DNA of 8,326 nt from VAZQ01 sp035300505 (GCA_035300505.1 DATGVJ010000405.1:1-8326), one strand, 5' to 3'. Positions 1 through 6,791 are shown, counted from the first letter of the stretch. Notes: generated by a model not told the origin, from the letters alone. Made by a program: numbers and translations.

Positions 1-253
1 TTTTCGTATCGCCGAAGAGGATTTGCGTTTGCGTGGTGAGGGCGATGTCCTCGGCACGCGCCAATCAGGCCTGCCGGGATTTCGAATCGCACGATTGGAA
101 CTTCACGGCAAACTGATCAATACGGCGCGCGACGACGCGCAACTCATACTGAATCGAGACCCGAATTTGACTTCACCACGCGGCGAAGCGCTGCGTCACC
201 TGCTCTATCTGTTCGAGCGTGACGAAGCGATCCGATTGCTGCGGGCGGGCTAA
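1..253 (+). CDS. recG: ATP-dependent DNA helicase RecG, C-terminal fragment
   Basis: Only the last 83 codons are present, read in the frame starting at base 2 and ending at a TAA at 251-253. The N-terminal wedge domain and the helicase motor lie off the left edge. RecG is a cytoplasmic superfamily 2 helicase that remodels stalled replication forks and Holliday junctions. The visible part begins FRIAEEDLRLRGEGDVLGTRQ. This matches the conserved end of the RecG motor, where a 'DLxxRGxGxxLGTRQ' stretch covers the end of helicase motif VI and the TRG motif that couples ATP hydrolysis to translocation. The remainder is the usual helical C-terminal tail, ending in FERDEAIRLLRAG. The gene converges on the DUF502 gene with 5 bases between stop codons, so there is no room for a separate terminator. 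Family assignment is secure. Nothing can be said about the start or promoter. Confidence 0.93.
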   Translation, partial: FRIAEEDLRLRGEGDVLGTRQSGLPGFRIARLELHGKLINTARDDAQLILNRDPNLTSPRGEALRHLLYLFERDEAIRLLRAG

Positions 254-258
254 AGGCT

Positions 259-1035
259 CTACTTAGCCGGCGCAACAGGCCGGCTGGCGGCCTGCGCAAC
301 GCGCGCAACCTCGGCAAGGGCTGAGAGACGCTTCTGCGAATCGGGCCCACCAGGCTGGACCGTTCCGGCGGACATCAACAACGTCATTGCCGCCTCGACA
401 CTGATGTCGAGCTCAACCAGGTCTCGGCGCGGCACGTAAAAGAAAAATCCCGTTGTGGGGTTCGGCGTACAAGGCATGAACGCTGCGATATGTTCTGTGT
501 CCGGCAACCGCGCCGCAATGTCCGGACTTGCCGGCTGTGACAAAAAAACAAGCGACCACATGCCGGGGGAGGGAAATTCGACCAGAGCGACGCGCCGAAA
601 TCCAGTCCCGCTCTTTGACAGAAGAGTTTCGAATATCTGTTTGAGACTCTTGTAGATGGGTCGCACGATTGGCATCCGATGAAGGATGTTTTCGCTAAAC
701 TCCACGAGCTTGCGCCCCACCAGGTTGGCGGTAAGGAACCCAAGCAGAGTCAATACGGCAAGAGCGATGACCAGACCGGTTCCGGGTATCTTCAAAGGAA
801 GATATGTCTCGGGCCGATAAGCAACCGGAATGAAAGGCCGCACCAGATCGTCCACCCAATTGACGAACCACCAAGTCAAATTGAACGTAATGTAGAGTGG
901 CCCAACCAGGATGAGCCCGGTCAAGAAATAATTGCGAATTCGCGCCACGATACCTTGGTGGAACAGTTCGGGCGCCGGTACCGATTGGCCACCCGGTACT
1001 GACGTACCTAGAGTACTTTTTTCAGATTCACTCAT
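259..1035 (-). CDS. DUF502 family inner-membrane protein
   Basis: The product is 258 residues, typical for DUF502 proteins, whose biochemical role is unknown. After a polar N-terminal stretch (1-30) there are two membrane helices, about residues 36-58 and 85-107. A soluble domain follows, with two hallmark motifs: MPIVRPIYKSLKQ at 121-133 and PTTGFFFYVPRRDL at 193-206. The C-terminal 30 residues are Ala/Arg-rich and probably disordered. The ATG at 1035 is the first available start and gives a normal N-terminus, but it has only a weak Shine-Dalgarno (GAGCAAG). The gene lies 115 bases downstream of glmS on the same strand. That spacer contains no convincing terminator, so read-through from glmS is likely, although a separate weak promoter cannot be excluded. 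The family assignment is from recalled motifs and is confident. The function is unknown, and proximity to glmS/glmU only suggests a cell-envelope link. Confidence 0.88.
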   Translation of the reverse strand: MSESEKSTLGTSVPGGQSVPAPELFHQGIVARIRNYFLTGLILVGPLYITFNLTWWFVNWVDDLVRPFIPVAYRPETYLPLKIPGTGLVIALAVLTLLGFLTANLVGRKLVEFSENILHRMPIVRPIYKSLKQIFETLLSKSGTGFRRVALVEFPSPGMWSLVFLSQPASPDIAARLPDTEHIAAFMPCTPNPTTGFFFYVPRRDLVELDISVEAAMTLLMSAGTVQPGGPDSQKRLSALAEVARVAQAASRPVAPAK

Positions 1036-1150
1036 ACTTGCTCGTGCATTTGCGGAATTCTTATCGAACCGATTTCAATGTGGTGCAATTAGCGCAGCCA
1101 ACTCCTGAGATGAATATGCTCCAAAGTCGCACCACGCGATTCACTCCAGT

Positions 1151-2977
1151 TTATTCGACAGTAACCGATTTGGCGAGGTGGCGCGGCTGATCGACGTCTT
1201 TCCCCAGAAATGCCGCGACATGATAGGCGATCAGTTGCACCGGGATGGCCAGCACCAGCGGCGCCACCGTGGCGGGTACGTCGGGAATGACAATCTTGGC
1301 AAGCAAAGATAGATGGGCCTCTTTTGCCCCCTTTGGATCCGTTATCAGGACGATCCGCCCCCCGCGGGCTTCGACCTCCTGCATATTCGACATCGTTTTC
1401 TCGAACAGACGGTCATAAGGCGCAATCACAATGACAGGAACGGTTTCATCAATGAGCGCGATCGGTCCGTGTTTGAGTTCGCCAGCCGCATAGCCTTCGG
1501 CATGAATGTAGGAGATTTCCTTGAGCTTTAGCGCGCCCTCCAATGCCAGTGGATAGTTCGTGCCACGCCCCAGATAAAGGACATCGCGACACTTGGCCAA
1601 GTCTCGCGCAAGGCCTTCGATCTGCGATTCTCCCGCCAGTGTTTCCGCCATAAGGCGGGGGACCTCGATCAGCGCCCGCACGAGAGTTTTCTCGTCCGTG
1701 TCGGAGATAACACCACGCGCTCGCCCTGCCCCAACGGCCAGCGCCGCAAGCGCGGCGAGTTGGCATGTGAACGCCTTGGTCGAGGCGACACCGATTTCCG
1801 GCCCCGCCAGCGTCGGTACGACAACGTCGCTTTCACGGGCGATTGTCGACGTCAACACGTTGACCACGGAGAGAATGTGCTGCTTTTGCTCCTTCGCATA
1901 ACGAAGGGTCGCCAAGGTATCGGCAGTCTCGCCCGACTGCGACACCGAGATGGCGAGCCCCCCCGGCCGCATCGGGGCCTCGCGATACCGGGCTTCGGAA
2001 GCGACATCGATTTCCACCGGCAGGCGCGCAAATCTCTCGAACCAGTACTTGGCGACAAGTCCCGCATAGTAGGCGGTGCCGCAGGCAGATATGGAGATGC
2101 GGTCAAGCTCCCGAAAATCAAATGGCATATTGCGCGGCAGCACGACACGTTCGGCCGCCATGTCGATGTAATGTGCAAGTGTATGGCCCACCACTTCCGG
2201 CTGCTCGTATATTTCCTTTGCCATGTAGTGACGGTGATTGCCCTTATCGACCAGGAAGGCTGACGCCGACGACTTCACCACCGGGCGCTGCACCGCCGTG
2301 CCGGTTGCATCGCGAACATCGGCAGTCGTGCGCGTCACGACGACCGTGTCGCCGTCCTCAAGGTATGAAATCGTATCTGTGAAAGGTGCGAGCGCGATCG
2401 CGTCTGACCCGAGGTACATTTCTCCGTCACCGAACCCCACCGCAAGCGGCGAGCCCTTGCGTGCGCCGATCAAAAGATCGTTTTCACCGTTGAACAGGAA
2501 TACGAGTGCAAAGGCGCCTCGCAATTTCGGCAAGGCTAATGCAACGGCTTGCGCAGGGCTGCATCCCGTTCTCAATTCTTGAGTTACAAGATGCGCAACG
2601 ACCTCCGTGTCGGTCTCGGAACTAAAATTCGCTCCTTTCTTTTCGAGCCCGTCGCGAAGCTCGCGAAAATTTTCAATGATCCCGTTGTGCACAACGGCCA
2701 GGCAATCGGTCGCATGAGGATGCGCGTTTTTTTCGCTTGGCTTCCCGTGGGTGGCCCAGCGCGTATGCCCAATCCCGATTGCGCCTTGAAGCGGATCGTT
2801 CTTCAGTCGGCCTTCGAGGTTGCGGAGCTTTCCTTCCGCTCTCCGGCGCGTCAACTGTCCGTCTTCCAGGGTCGCCACCCCAGCAGAGTCATATCCGCGA
2901 TATTCCAGGCGTTTGAGCGCATCGATGAGATGCGCCGCGACCGGTTCGCGACCGAGTATGCCGACAATCCCGCACAT
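1151..2977 (-). CDS. glmS: Glutamine--fructose-6-phosphate aminotransferase (isomerizing)
   Basis: GlmS converts fructose-6-phosphate and L-glutamine to glucosamine-6-phosphate and glutamate, the committed cytoplasmic step to UDP-GlcNAc. The 608 residues match the usual length (about 609). The N-terminal Ntn-type glutaminase domain (1-240) begins MCGIVGILG, with Cys2 becoming the nucleophile after Met removal. HTRWATHG (71-78) and NGIIEN (98-103) bind glutamine. Two SIS sugar-isomerase domains follow, with SACGTAYYAG (297-306), SVSQSGET (344-351) and ASTKAFT (398-404) in the first, and GRGTNYPLALEGALKLKE (470-487) and the His503 region in the second. The C-terminal tail LAKSVTVE carries the conserved active-site lysine (603). 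The start at 2977 is fixed by the required Met-Cys and by an AGGAG nine bases upstream (2991-2987). It lies 93 bases downstream of glmU on the same strand. A TATAAG at 3033-3028 could be a weak internal promoter. I see no glmS ribozyme, which is a Gram-positive feature. Confidence 0.98.
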   Translation of the reverse strand: MCGIVGILGREPVAAHLIDALKRLEYRGYDSAGVATLEDGQLTRRRAEGKLRNLEGRLKNDPLQGAIGIGHTRWATHGKPSEKNAHPHATDCLAVVHNGIIENFRELRDGLEKKGANFSSETDTEVVAHLVTQELRTGCSPAQAVALALPKLRGAFALVFLFNGENDLLIGARKGSPLAVGFGDGEMYLGSDAIALAPFTDTISYLEDGDTVVVTRTTADVRDATGTAVQRPVVKSSASAFLVDKGNHRHYMAKEIYEQPEVVGHTLAHYIDMAAERVVLPRNMPFDFRELDRISISACGTAYYAGLVAKYWFERFARLPVEIDVASEARYREAPMRPGGLAISVSQSGETADTLATLRYAKEQKQHILSVVNVLTSTIARESDVVVPTLAGPEIGVASTKAFTCQLAALAALAVGAGRARGVISDTDEKTLVRALIEVPRLMAETLAGESQIEGLARDLAKCRDVLYLGRGTNYPLALEGALKLKEISYIHAEGYAAGELKHGPIALIDETVPVIVIAPYDRLFEKTMSNMQEVEARGGRIVLITDPKGAKEAHLSLLAKIVIPDVPATVAPLVLAIPVQLIAYHVAAFLGKDVDQPRHLAKSVTVE

Positions 2978-3070
2978 AGCGGATTACTCCTGCTCTAGAT
3001 ATCTTGCGGCCAGGTTATCACGGCGATCTTATACCCCGCGTGAATGAAAATGCGGCAACAAAGGCCAGAT

Positions 3071-4423
3071 TCAAGGTGAGATTTTGCTGGGCCTTTTTAG
3101 GGCTCGCAGGCGGGCCGCCCTGTTTTCCTTAACGACCTGTCGCTGACGCGCGATGGCGAGGCCGTCCGGTGGAACATCGTGGGTGATGACAGAGCCCGTC
3201 GCCACATAGGCTCCGTCGCCGATCTTGACCGGTGCAACGAGTGACGCATTCGAGCCAATGAAGCTCCCCTTGCCGATGTCGGTGCGATGTTTCGCGACGC
3301 CATCGTAGTTGCAAATGATGGCACCCGCTCCAAAGTTCGAACCTGCTCCAAGGCGCGCATCTCCGATGTAGGCGAGATGATTGGCTTTGGCTCCATCTTC
3401 AATCACAGCCGCTTTGATCTCGACAAAATTACCGATATGGACGTTTTCACCAAGATGCGCGCCGGGGCGCAGACGCGCATAGGGACCGATTTGTCCGCCT
3501 TTACCCACGTGTGCATGGTCGAAATGTGAAAACGATCGGATCAAGGCGTTATCATCAACCGTGACACCAGGGCCGAACACGACGAATGGCTCAACGACGA
3601 CGTCCTGGCCGAACTTGGTGTCGGCCGACAAGAACACAGTTTCAGGCGCGATCAACGTGACGCCGGCCTCCATTGCAGCGGCGCGCAATCGACGCTGCAG
3701 CGCGGCTTCGGTTTCGGCGAGCTGTGCCTTGGTATTGATCCCACGCACGTCATCCTCGTCGGTTTCGATCGCAACGGTTTTGAGATTGAGCGAACACGCA
3801 ATGGCAACCGAATCCGTCAGATAGAACTCGCCCTTGCGATTCTTGTTTTCGATCCGCTCCAAAATCGAGAGCGCGACTTTTCCCGCTATGGCCATCAAAC
3901 CGCCGTTGCAAAATCCAATGGCGCGTTCGGCGGCACTCGCATCCAGCTCCTCGCGAATGGCGACGAGCGTCCCCTCCTCCAGGATCAGCCGACCGTAGCC
4001 GGTCGGATCGGCCGGACGAAACCCCAATACCGCCAGCGCGGCGCCCTCAGCCAGAGCCTGCCGCATACGCGATAACGTCTCCGGCCGGATCAACGGCGTA
4101 TCGCCGAAGATAATCAAGATATCGTCGGCGCCGCGCCCGATCGCGCCCTTGGCAGCAAGCACCGCATGTGCGGTGCCGCGCCGCTGCGCCTGAACAAAAA
4201 TCTCGGGCGAATGGATCACGCGCTTGGCCTCGGCCGTAACCGCGTCGGCGCCTGGACCGACCACGACGGCTGTCCTTGCGATATCCGCAGCAGCCACCGC
4301 ACTCAGCACATGGGCCAGTAGACTTCGCCCAGCGATCTCGTGCAGCACCTTGGGGCGCGCCGAGCGCATACGCGTACCCTCGCCGGCAGCAAGGATAATC
4401 GCGAGGCAGTTCCGCTCACTCAT
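3071..4423 (-). CDS. glmU: Bifunctional UDP-GlcNAc pyrophosphorylase / glucosamine-1-phosphate N-acetyltransferase
   Basis: GlmU acetylates glucosamine-1-phosphate with acetyl-CoA, then couples the product to UTP to give UDP-GlcNAc for peptidoglycan and lipid A. The 450 residues are normal length. The N-terminal Rossmann-like uridyltransferase domain (1-228) has LAAGEGTRMRS (11-21) with Lys25, GTAHA (83-87), the metal-binding Asp108 in FGDTPL, GYGR (142-145) and Asn230 in VRGIN. A linker helix (230-250) leads to a left-handed beta-helix of hexapeptide repeats (251-440). That domain has RLRPG (317-321), NFVEIK (332-337), KANHLAYIGDA (346-356, His349 catalytic), NYDG (372-375) and GSNASLVAPV (390-399). 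The frame is open to an ATG at 4537, which would add 38 residues. I prefer 4423 because MSERNCLAIILAAG is the normal GlmU N-terminus and AGGA lies nine bases upstream of it. The gene is first in a probable glmU-glmS-DUF502 group. Confidence 0.97.
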   Translation of the reverse strand: MSERNCLAIILAAGEGTRMRSARPKVLHEIAGRSLLAHVLSAVAAADIARTAVVVGPGADAVTAEAKRVIHSPEIFVQAQRRGTAHAVLAAKGAIGRGADDILIIFGDTPLIRPETLSRMRQALAEGAALAVLGFRPADPTGYGRLILEEGTLVAIREELDASAAERAIGFCNGGLMAIAGKVALSILERIENKNRKGEFYLTDSVAIACSLNLKTVAIETDEDDVRGINTKAQLAETEAALQRRLRAAAMEAGVTLIAPETVFLSADTKFGQDVVVEPFVVFGPGVTVDDNALIRSFSHFDHAHVGKGGQIGPYARLRPGAHLGENVHIGNFVEIKAAVIEDGAKANHLAYIGDARLGAGSNFGAGAIICNYDGVAKHRTDIGKGSFIGSNASLVAPVKIGDGAYVATGSVITHDVPPDGLAIARQRQVVKENRAARLRALKRPSKISP

Positions 4424-4548
4424 CTCATCCAATCCTGGTTTGCAACCCTGCTTTGATCGACGGACGGCGTCGTCATATCCGAGCGTCGCCTTCCGGAAAA
4501 GCCGAATTGGATCGCGCCGGCAAAATTGCAACAGCATTATGAATCCGA

Positions 4549-4577
4549 ATTATAAACGATTTCAAAGAGATGCTGAA
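4549..4577 (-). promoter_or_regulatory. Candidate glmU promoter (consensus -10)
   Basis: On the minus strand a perfect TATAAT lies at 4554-4549, with a poor -35 (TTCAGC, 4577-4572) at 17-base spacing. Transcription from it would start near 4542 and give a leader of about 120 bases before the glmU ATG at 4423. It would start only a few bases before the alternative ATG at 4537. Only the -10 is strong and the region is AT-richer than its surroundings, so a chance match is quite possible. Confidence 0.3.
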
Positions 4578-4662
4578 CAGTCTGCACGCCAGGATCGGCA
4601 CATTGTGGCTCAGCGAAATTGGCGCTTGTGCTTGCATTCCGCAATAGGGCAGACATCTCCTC

Positions 4663-4693
4663 GGAAAGGTCCGATCCTTGGAAAGGTCCGATC
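4663..4693 (+). repeat. 14-bp direct repeat (period 17) carrying duplicated Shine-Dalgarno
   Basis: The sequence GGAAAGGTCCGATC occurs exactly at 4663-4676 and again at 4680-4693, separated by CTT. The second copy puts GGAAAGG eight bases before the ATG at 4695, so it supplies the ribosome binding site of the small membrane protein. The first copy has no usable start codon at a matching distance. It looks like a small local tandem duplication. Confidence 0.8.
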
Positions 4694-4694
4694 G

Positions 4695-5096
4695 ATGCCC
4701 AATCACGAGCGCGCGATGCATTATCCCGTATATTCCCCATCGGCGCGGCAGGTTTGTTGGTTGCTGATTGTTGGATTTCTGGCCGTTGGCGAGGCGCTTT
4801 ACCTTCGTTACCTTGCCATCGAACATGCCCCCGTGTCGCTGGCCTGCCAGGCCGGCCAGGCGAGCTGGCTTTGTTCGTCGTTCCGGCTGGTGATTGTCCT
4901 CTACAATAATAGTGTGTTCGGCTGGGTCGCGCTCTTGGCGGCGCTCCTCAACCTGATGCGGCCATCCATAGTGCTGATTTCGGTCACGCTTGCCGCGGCA
5001 GGATTCGGGCTCGTCCTCCACAATGCCGGCTTGGCCGGCCTGGCGGTCGCGCTGGCGATCCTTAGCTTGGCTCGTCCCGCACCTGCGCCAGAATAA
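4695..5096 (+). CDS. Small multi-pass membrane protein of unknown function
   Basis: I do not recognise this 133-residue protein. It reads as four membrane helices: about residues 20-37, 72-88, 91-108 and 111-126. A 35-residue loop between the first two holds Cys51 and Cys60. By the positive-inside rule (Arg6 and Arg18 before helix 1, Arg89 between helices 2 and 3, Arg127 after helix 4) both ends are cytoplasmic and the cysteine loop is periplasmic, so a disulfide is possible. The topology recalls DsbB/VKOR-type proteins, but there is no CXXC, so I do not assign it there. The ATG at 4695 is chosen because GGAAAGG lies eight bases upstream. An inner ATG at 4716 is the alternative. The frame stays open upstream, but only antisense to glmU. 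It diverges from glmU, and its last 35 bases overlap the end of the convergent ndvC-like gene. Its reality is supported by the ribosome binding site and by coherent hydrophobic segments. Confidence 0.72.
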   Translation: MPNHERAMHYPVYSPSARQVCWLLIVGFLAVGEALYLRYLAIEHAPVSLACQAGQASWLCSSFRLVIVLYNNSVFGWVALLAALLNLMRPSIVLISVTLAAAGFGLVLHNAGLAGLAVALAILSLARPAPAPE

Positions 5097-6666
5097 GTGC
5101 AAGCCCCAACAATGCCATGCAAAACCAGGCTGCCTGCCAGTTTTGGGCCGTTTCATTGAGAAAAACATAGATTGCGGCAAGTGCCAAAATTACGGCGGCC
5201 ACTATCTCCGCGCTGGCACGCCAGCGCGGGAATGACATACGCCAAGCTGTCGTTACCAGAAATGGGACAAGCGCGCCGGTCAAAGCCGCAAATGGAAAGT
5301 CGCGGTAGCGTGGATCGAAACCCAGCCCCAGCGCAGCCTCGACGGCCAGAACCGTCAAGACGACCAGCAAAGCCCCGAAAACATTTTGAACGCCCATGGG
5401 GACGCGATCCGGCGGCCGTCCGATCACGCGAGCAAAACTCGGAACACCATTGCCGGCCACAATTGCAATTGCGCCGACGATAGGTGCCAGAATTGCCACG
5501 GCTGCCCACGACAGTGAACGCAACCAGTCGCCAATGGTCAAGCTTTCGACCTGGGCTTTCTCCACGGTCCAGCCAATCAACGATCCCGCCACAACCGCGC
5601 AAAATCCAATGGCAAGCCATTTCCGGACAGGTTGTGGCTGCGCCGATCGCCCGGCAAACAGCCCTGCTCCGAAGACCAGGGCCGCGAGCCCGATCCCCAT
5701 CGCGGCCTGAAACTGCCAGTTCGGGTGGTTCGAGATCGGCGCGCCCCAGATGAATTTCAGTTTTCGGTCATAGCCATCGAACAGGCCCCAATGTCCGCCG
5801 ACCGCGCCTTCAAGCTGCCGTTTCCAGGGCTGGTCATAGGCCTCGATGAGATTGACCCGAAAACTCTGGCTCCGGGCGAGCGCCAAGACCTCATGCAGGC
5901 TGCGAGACTGGCTTGCGGGCGAGGGCAGCGCACCCTCCCGCATCCGGCCGGCGCTGGGCCAGCCGAACTCCCCAATGAACACTTCCTTACCAGGAAATGC
6001 CGCCGTGACCTGATTGCGGATCGCATCGACATGCGGCGCAGCGGCCGCGGCAGGTATCGGTATGTCTTCCCAGTACGGCAGGACATGGATGGTGATGAAA
6101 TCGACCGCAGTGGCGAGTTCTCGATTCCGCAGCCAGAATTCCCAGACATCCGCGTAGGTCACCGGCATGGGTACCTGGGCCTTTACCTCACGGATCGTTT
6201 GCGCAAGGGCTGGAGCGGACATTTCCCCGCGCAGCAAAACCTCATTCCCGACAATCACGGACTGGATGACATCGGGAAACCGGTTGGCGAGGGCCACCGC
6301 CCCCTCGATCTGCTTGCGGCTCAAATCCGGCAGGCTCGACAGCCACAAACCCTGCATGACCTTGAGGTCGTGACGGCGTGCGATTTCGGGGATCTGGTCG
6401 AGCCCATGATCGACCGAATAGGTCCGGATACAGTCCGTTATCTGCTTGAGCGCCGCCAAATCCTCTTCGATCTGGCGGGGGTCGATCGGGACATCGGGAC
6501 CAAATGGATTCTGGTCTCCGCGGAAAGGTGCATAGGAAACGCAGGCAAGTTTCTCGGTACCCGCAAACGGACCTGGCGGGTTATCCACAGGCGCACCGAG
6601 CCAGCTCCAGAATGCAACGATCGCCCCCGCAACGACGGTAAAGAGCGCGGCCGCATGTCCCATCAT
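5062..6666 (-). CDS. ndvC: GH17-family membrane protein, NdvC-like (beta-glucan synthesis/modification)
   Basis: The 534-residue protein begins with a membrane anchor (about 3-23). A periplasmic GH17 TIM-barrel (about 37-310) follows, then seven more helices (about 321-339, 348-368, 381-405, 424-450, 457-475, 485-505, 510-529). The two GH17 catalytic glutamates are in place: Glu142 in VIVGNE (acid/base) and Glu233 in IGEFGWPS (nucleophile). HVLPYW (194-199), EAYDQPWK (275-282) and GHWGLFDGY (291-299) are also shared with the NdvB-like protein. Bradyrhizobium NdvC, a membrane protein of about 60 kDa, is needed for the beta-1,6 linkages of cyclic glucans, and size, fold and ndvB linkage fit it. 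Bacterial GH17 modules of this kind often act as transglycosylases rather than hydrolases. Starts are available at GTG 6687, ATG 6666 and ATG 6663. GAGG at 6675-6672 is five bases from 6666 and eight from 6663, so either ATG beats the GTG. The GH17 call is firm; the ndvC name is inferred from architecture and context. Confidence 0.85.
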   Translation of the reverse strand: MMGHAAALFTVVAGAIVAFWSWLGAPVDNPPGPFAGTEKLACVSYAPFRGDQNPFGPDVPIDPRQIEEDLAALKQITDCIRTYSVDHGLDQIPEIARRHDLKVMQGLWLSSLPDLSRKQIEGAVALANRFPDVIQSVIVGNEVLLRGEMSAPALAQTIREVKAQVPMPVTYADVWEFWLRNRELATAVDFITIHVLPYWEDIPIPAAAAAPHVDAIRNQVTAAFPGKEVFIGEFGWPSAGRMREGALPSPASQSRSLHEVLALARSQSFRVNLIEAYDQPWKRQLEGAVGGHWGLFDGYDRKLKFIWGAPISNHPNWQFQAAMGIGLAALVFGAGLFAGRSAQPQPVRKWLAIGFCAVVAGSLIGWTVEKAQVESLTIGDWLRSLSWAAVAILAPIVGAIAIVAGNGVPSFARVIGRPPDRVPMGVQNVFGALLVVLTVLAVEAALGLGFDPRYRDFPFAALTGALVPFLVTTAWRMSFPRWRASAEIVAAVILALAAIYVFLNETAQNWQAAWFCMALLGLALILAQVRDEPS

Positions 6667-6667
6667 A

Positions 6668-6693
6668 CCCCCCTCACCCACCCTCACCCGCCC
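6668..6693 (-). promoter_or_regulatory. Five G-tracts over the ndvC-like ribosome binding site (possible G-quadruplex)
   Basis: Read on the minus (coding) strand, G-runs of 3, 3, 3, 3 and 6 follow each other with loops C, TGA, T and TGA. They fill all 26 bases and end one base before the ATG at 6666. Four runs of at least three G with loops of 1-7 is the standard intramolecular quadruplex pattern, and this has five runs with very short loops. The last run contains the Shine-Dalgarno GAGG, so folding in the mRNA would mask it. The pattern is seen directly; the structure and any regulatory effect are inferred. It also contains a 10-base period (GGGTGAGGGT then GGGTGAGGGG), so it may have arisen by slippage. 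Confidence 0.6.
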
Positions 6694-6744
6694 TAACTAC
6701 CGTCGGCGATCATGCTGTATACTTGTTCATTGAAAATATTATTG

Positions 6745-6777
6745 ACTGTGTCGGGAACTACACTTGTTCGACACAGT
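6745..6777. promoter_or_regulatory. Perfect 9-bp inverted repeat in the ndvB/ndvC control region
   Basis: ACTGTGTCG at 6745-6753 is matched by its exact reverse complement CGACACAGT at 6769-6777, with a 15-base spacer. Arm centres are 24 bases apart, a little over two helical turns, which suits a dimeric regulator binding one face of DNA. The right arm abuts the proposed -35 of ndvB. No T-run follows on either strand, so it is not a terminator. Operator function is inferred. Confidence 0.5.
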
Positions 6778-6791
6778 TGTCCCCATATATA
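6764..6791 (+). promoter_or_regulatory. Candidate ndvB promoter
   Basis: TTGTTC (6764-6769) and TATATA (6786-6791) are spaced by 16 bases and point toward ndvB. TATACC at 6788-6793 is an alternative -10 with 18-base spacing. The preceding bases make the -35 CTTGTTC, close to the CTTG start common in alphaproteobacterial -35 elements. The leader to the ATG at 6918 would be about 120 bases. The inverted repeat at 6745-6777 overlaps the -35. Confidence 0.35.

Noticed and set aside
1080..1134. GTGGTGC/GCACCAC inverted repeat between glmS and the DUF502 gene
   Set aside because: The 7-base arms are about 40 bases apart and no T-run follows on the minus strand, so a terminator or operator call is not supported.
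2978..3070. glmS ribozyme or other riboswitch upstream of glmS
   Set aside because: The 93-base spacer is short and shows no recognisable ribozyme core; that element is known from Gram-positive bacteria.
3060..3096. AAAGGCC/GGCCTTT inverted repeat followed by T residues at the glmU end
   Set aside because: The loop is 23 bases, the repeat is partly inside glmU, and the T-run is on the strand opposite to transcription, so it is not a credible glmU terminator.
4224..4694. Upstream in-frame extension of the small membrane gene
   Set aside because: It would run antisense into glmU, its translation is low-complexity, and a good ribosome site directly precedes the ATG at 4695.
4695..5096. Assignment of the small membrane protein to DsbB/VKOR or to NdvD
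   Set aside because: There is no CXXC motif for DsbB/VKOR. The Bradyrhizobium NdvD protein, as I recall it, is much larger than 133 residues, and nothing in the sequence links the two.
6581..6589. Perfect DnaA box TTATCCACA
   Set aside because: It is a single copy inside the ndvC-like coding region (encoding Val-Asp-Asn), with no cluster or AT-rich unwinding element nearby, so it is not an origin.
5632..6696. Plus-strand open frame (354 codons) opposite the ndvC-like gene
   Set aside because: It lies entirely antisense to a protein with intact GH17 catalytic motifs, and its translation is Arg/Pro-rich with no recognisable domain.
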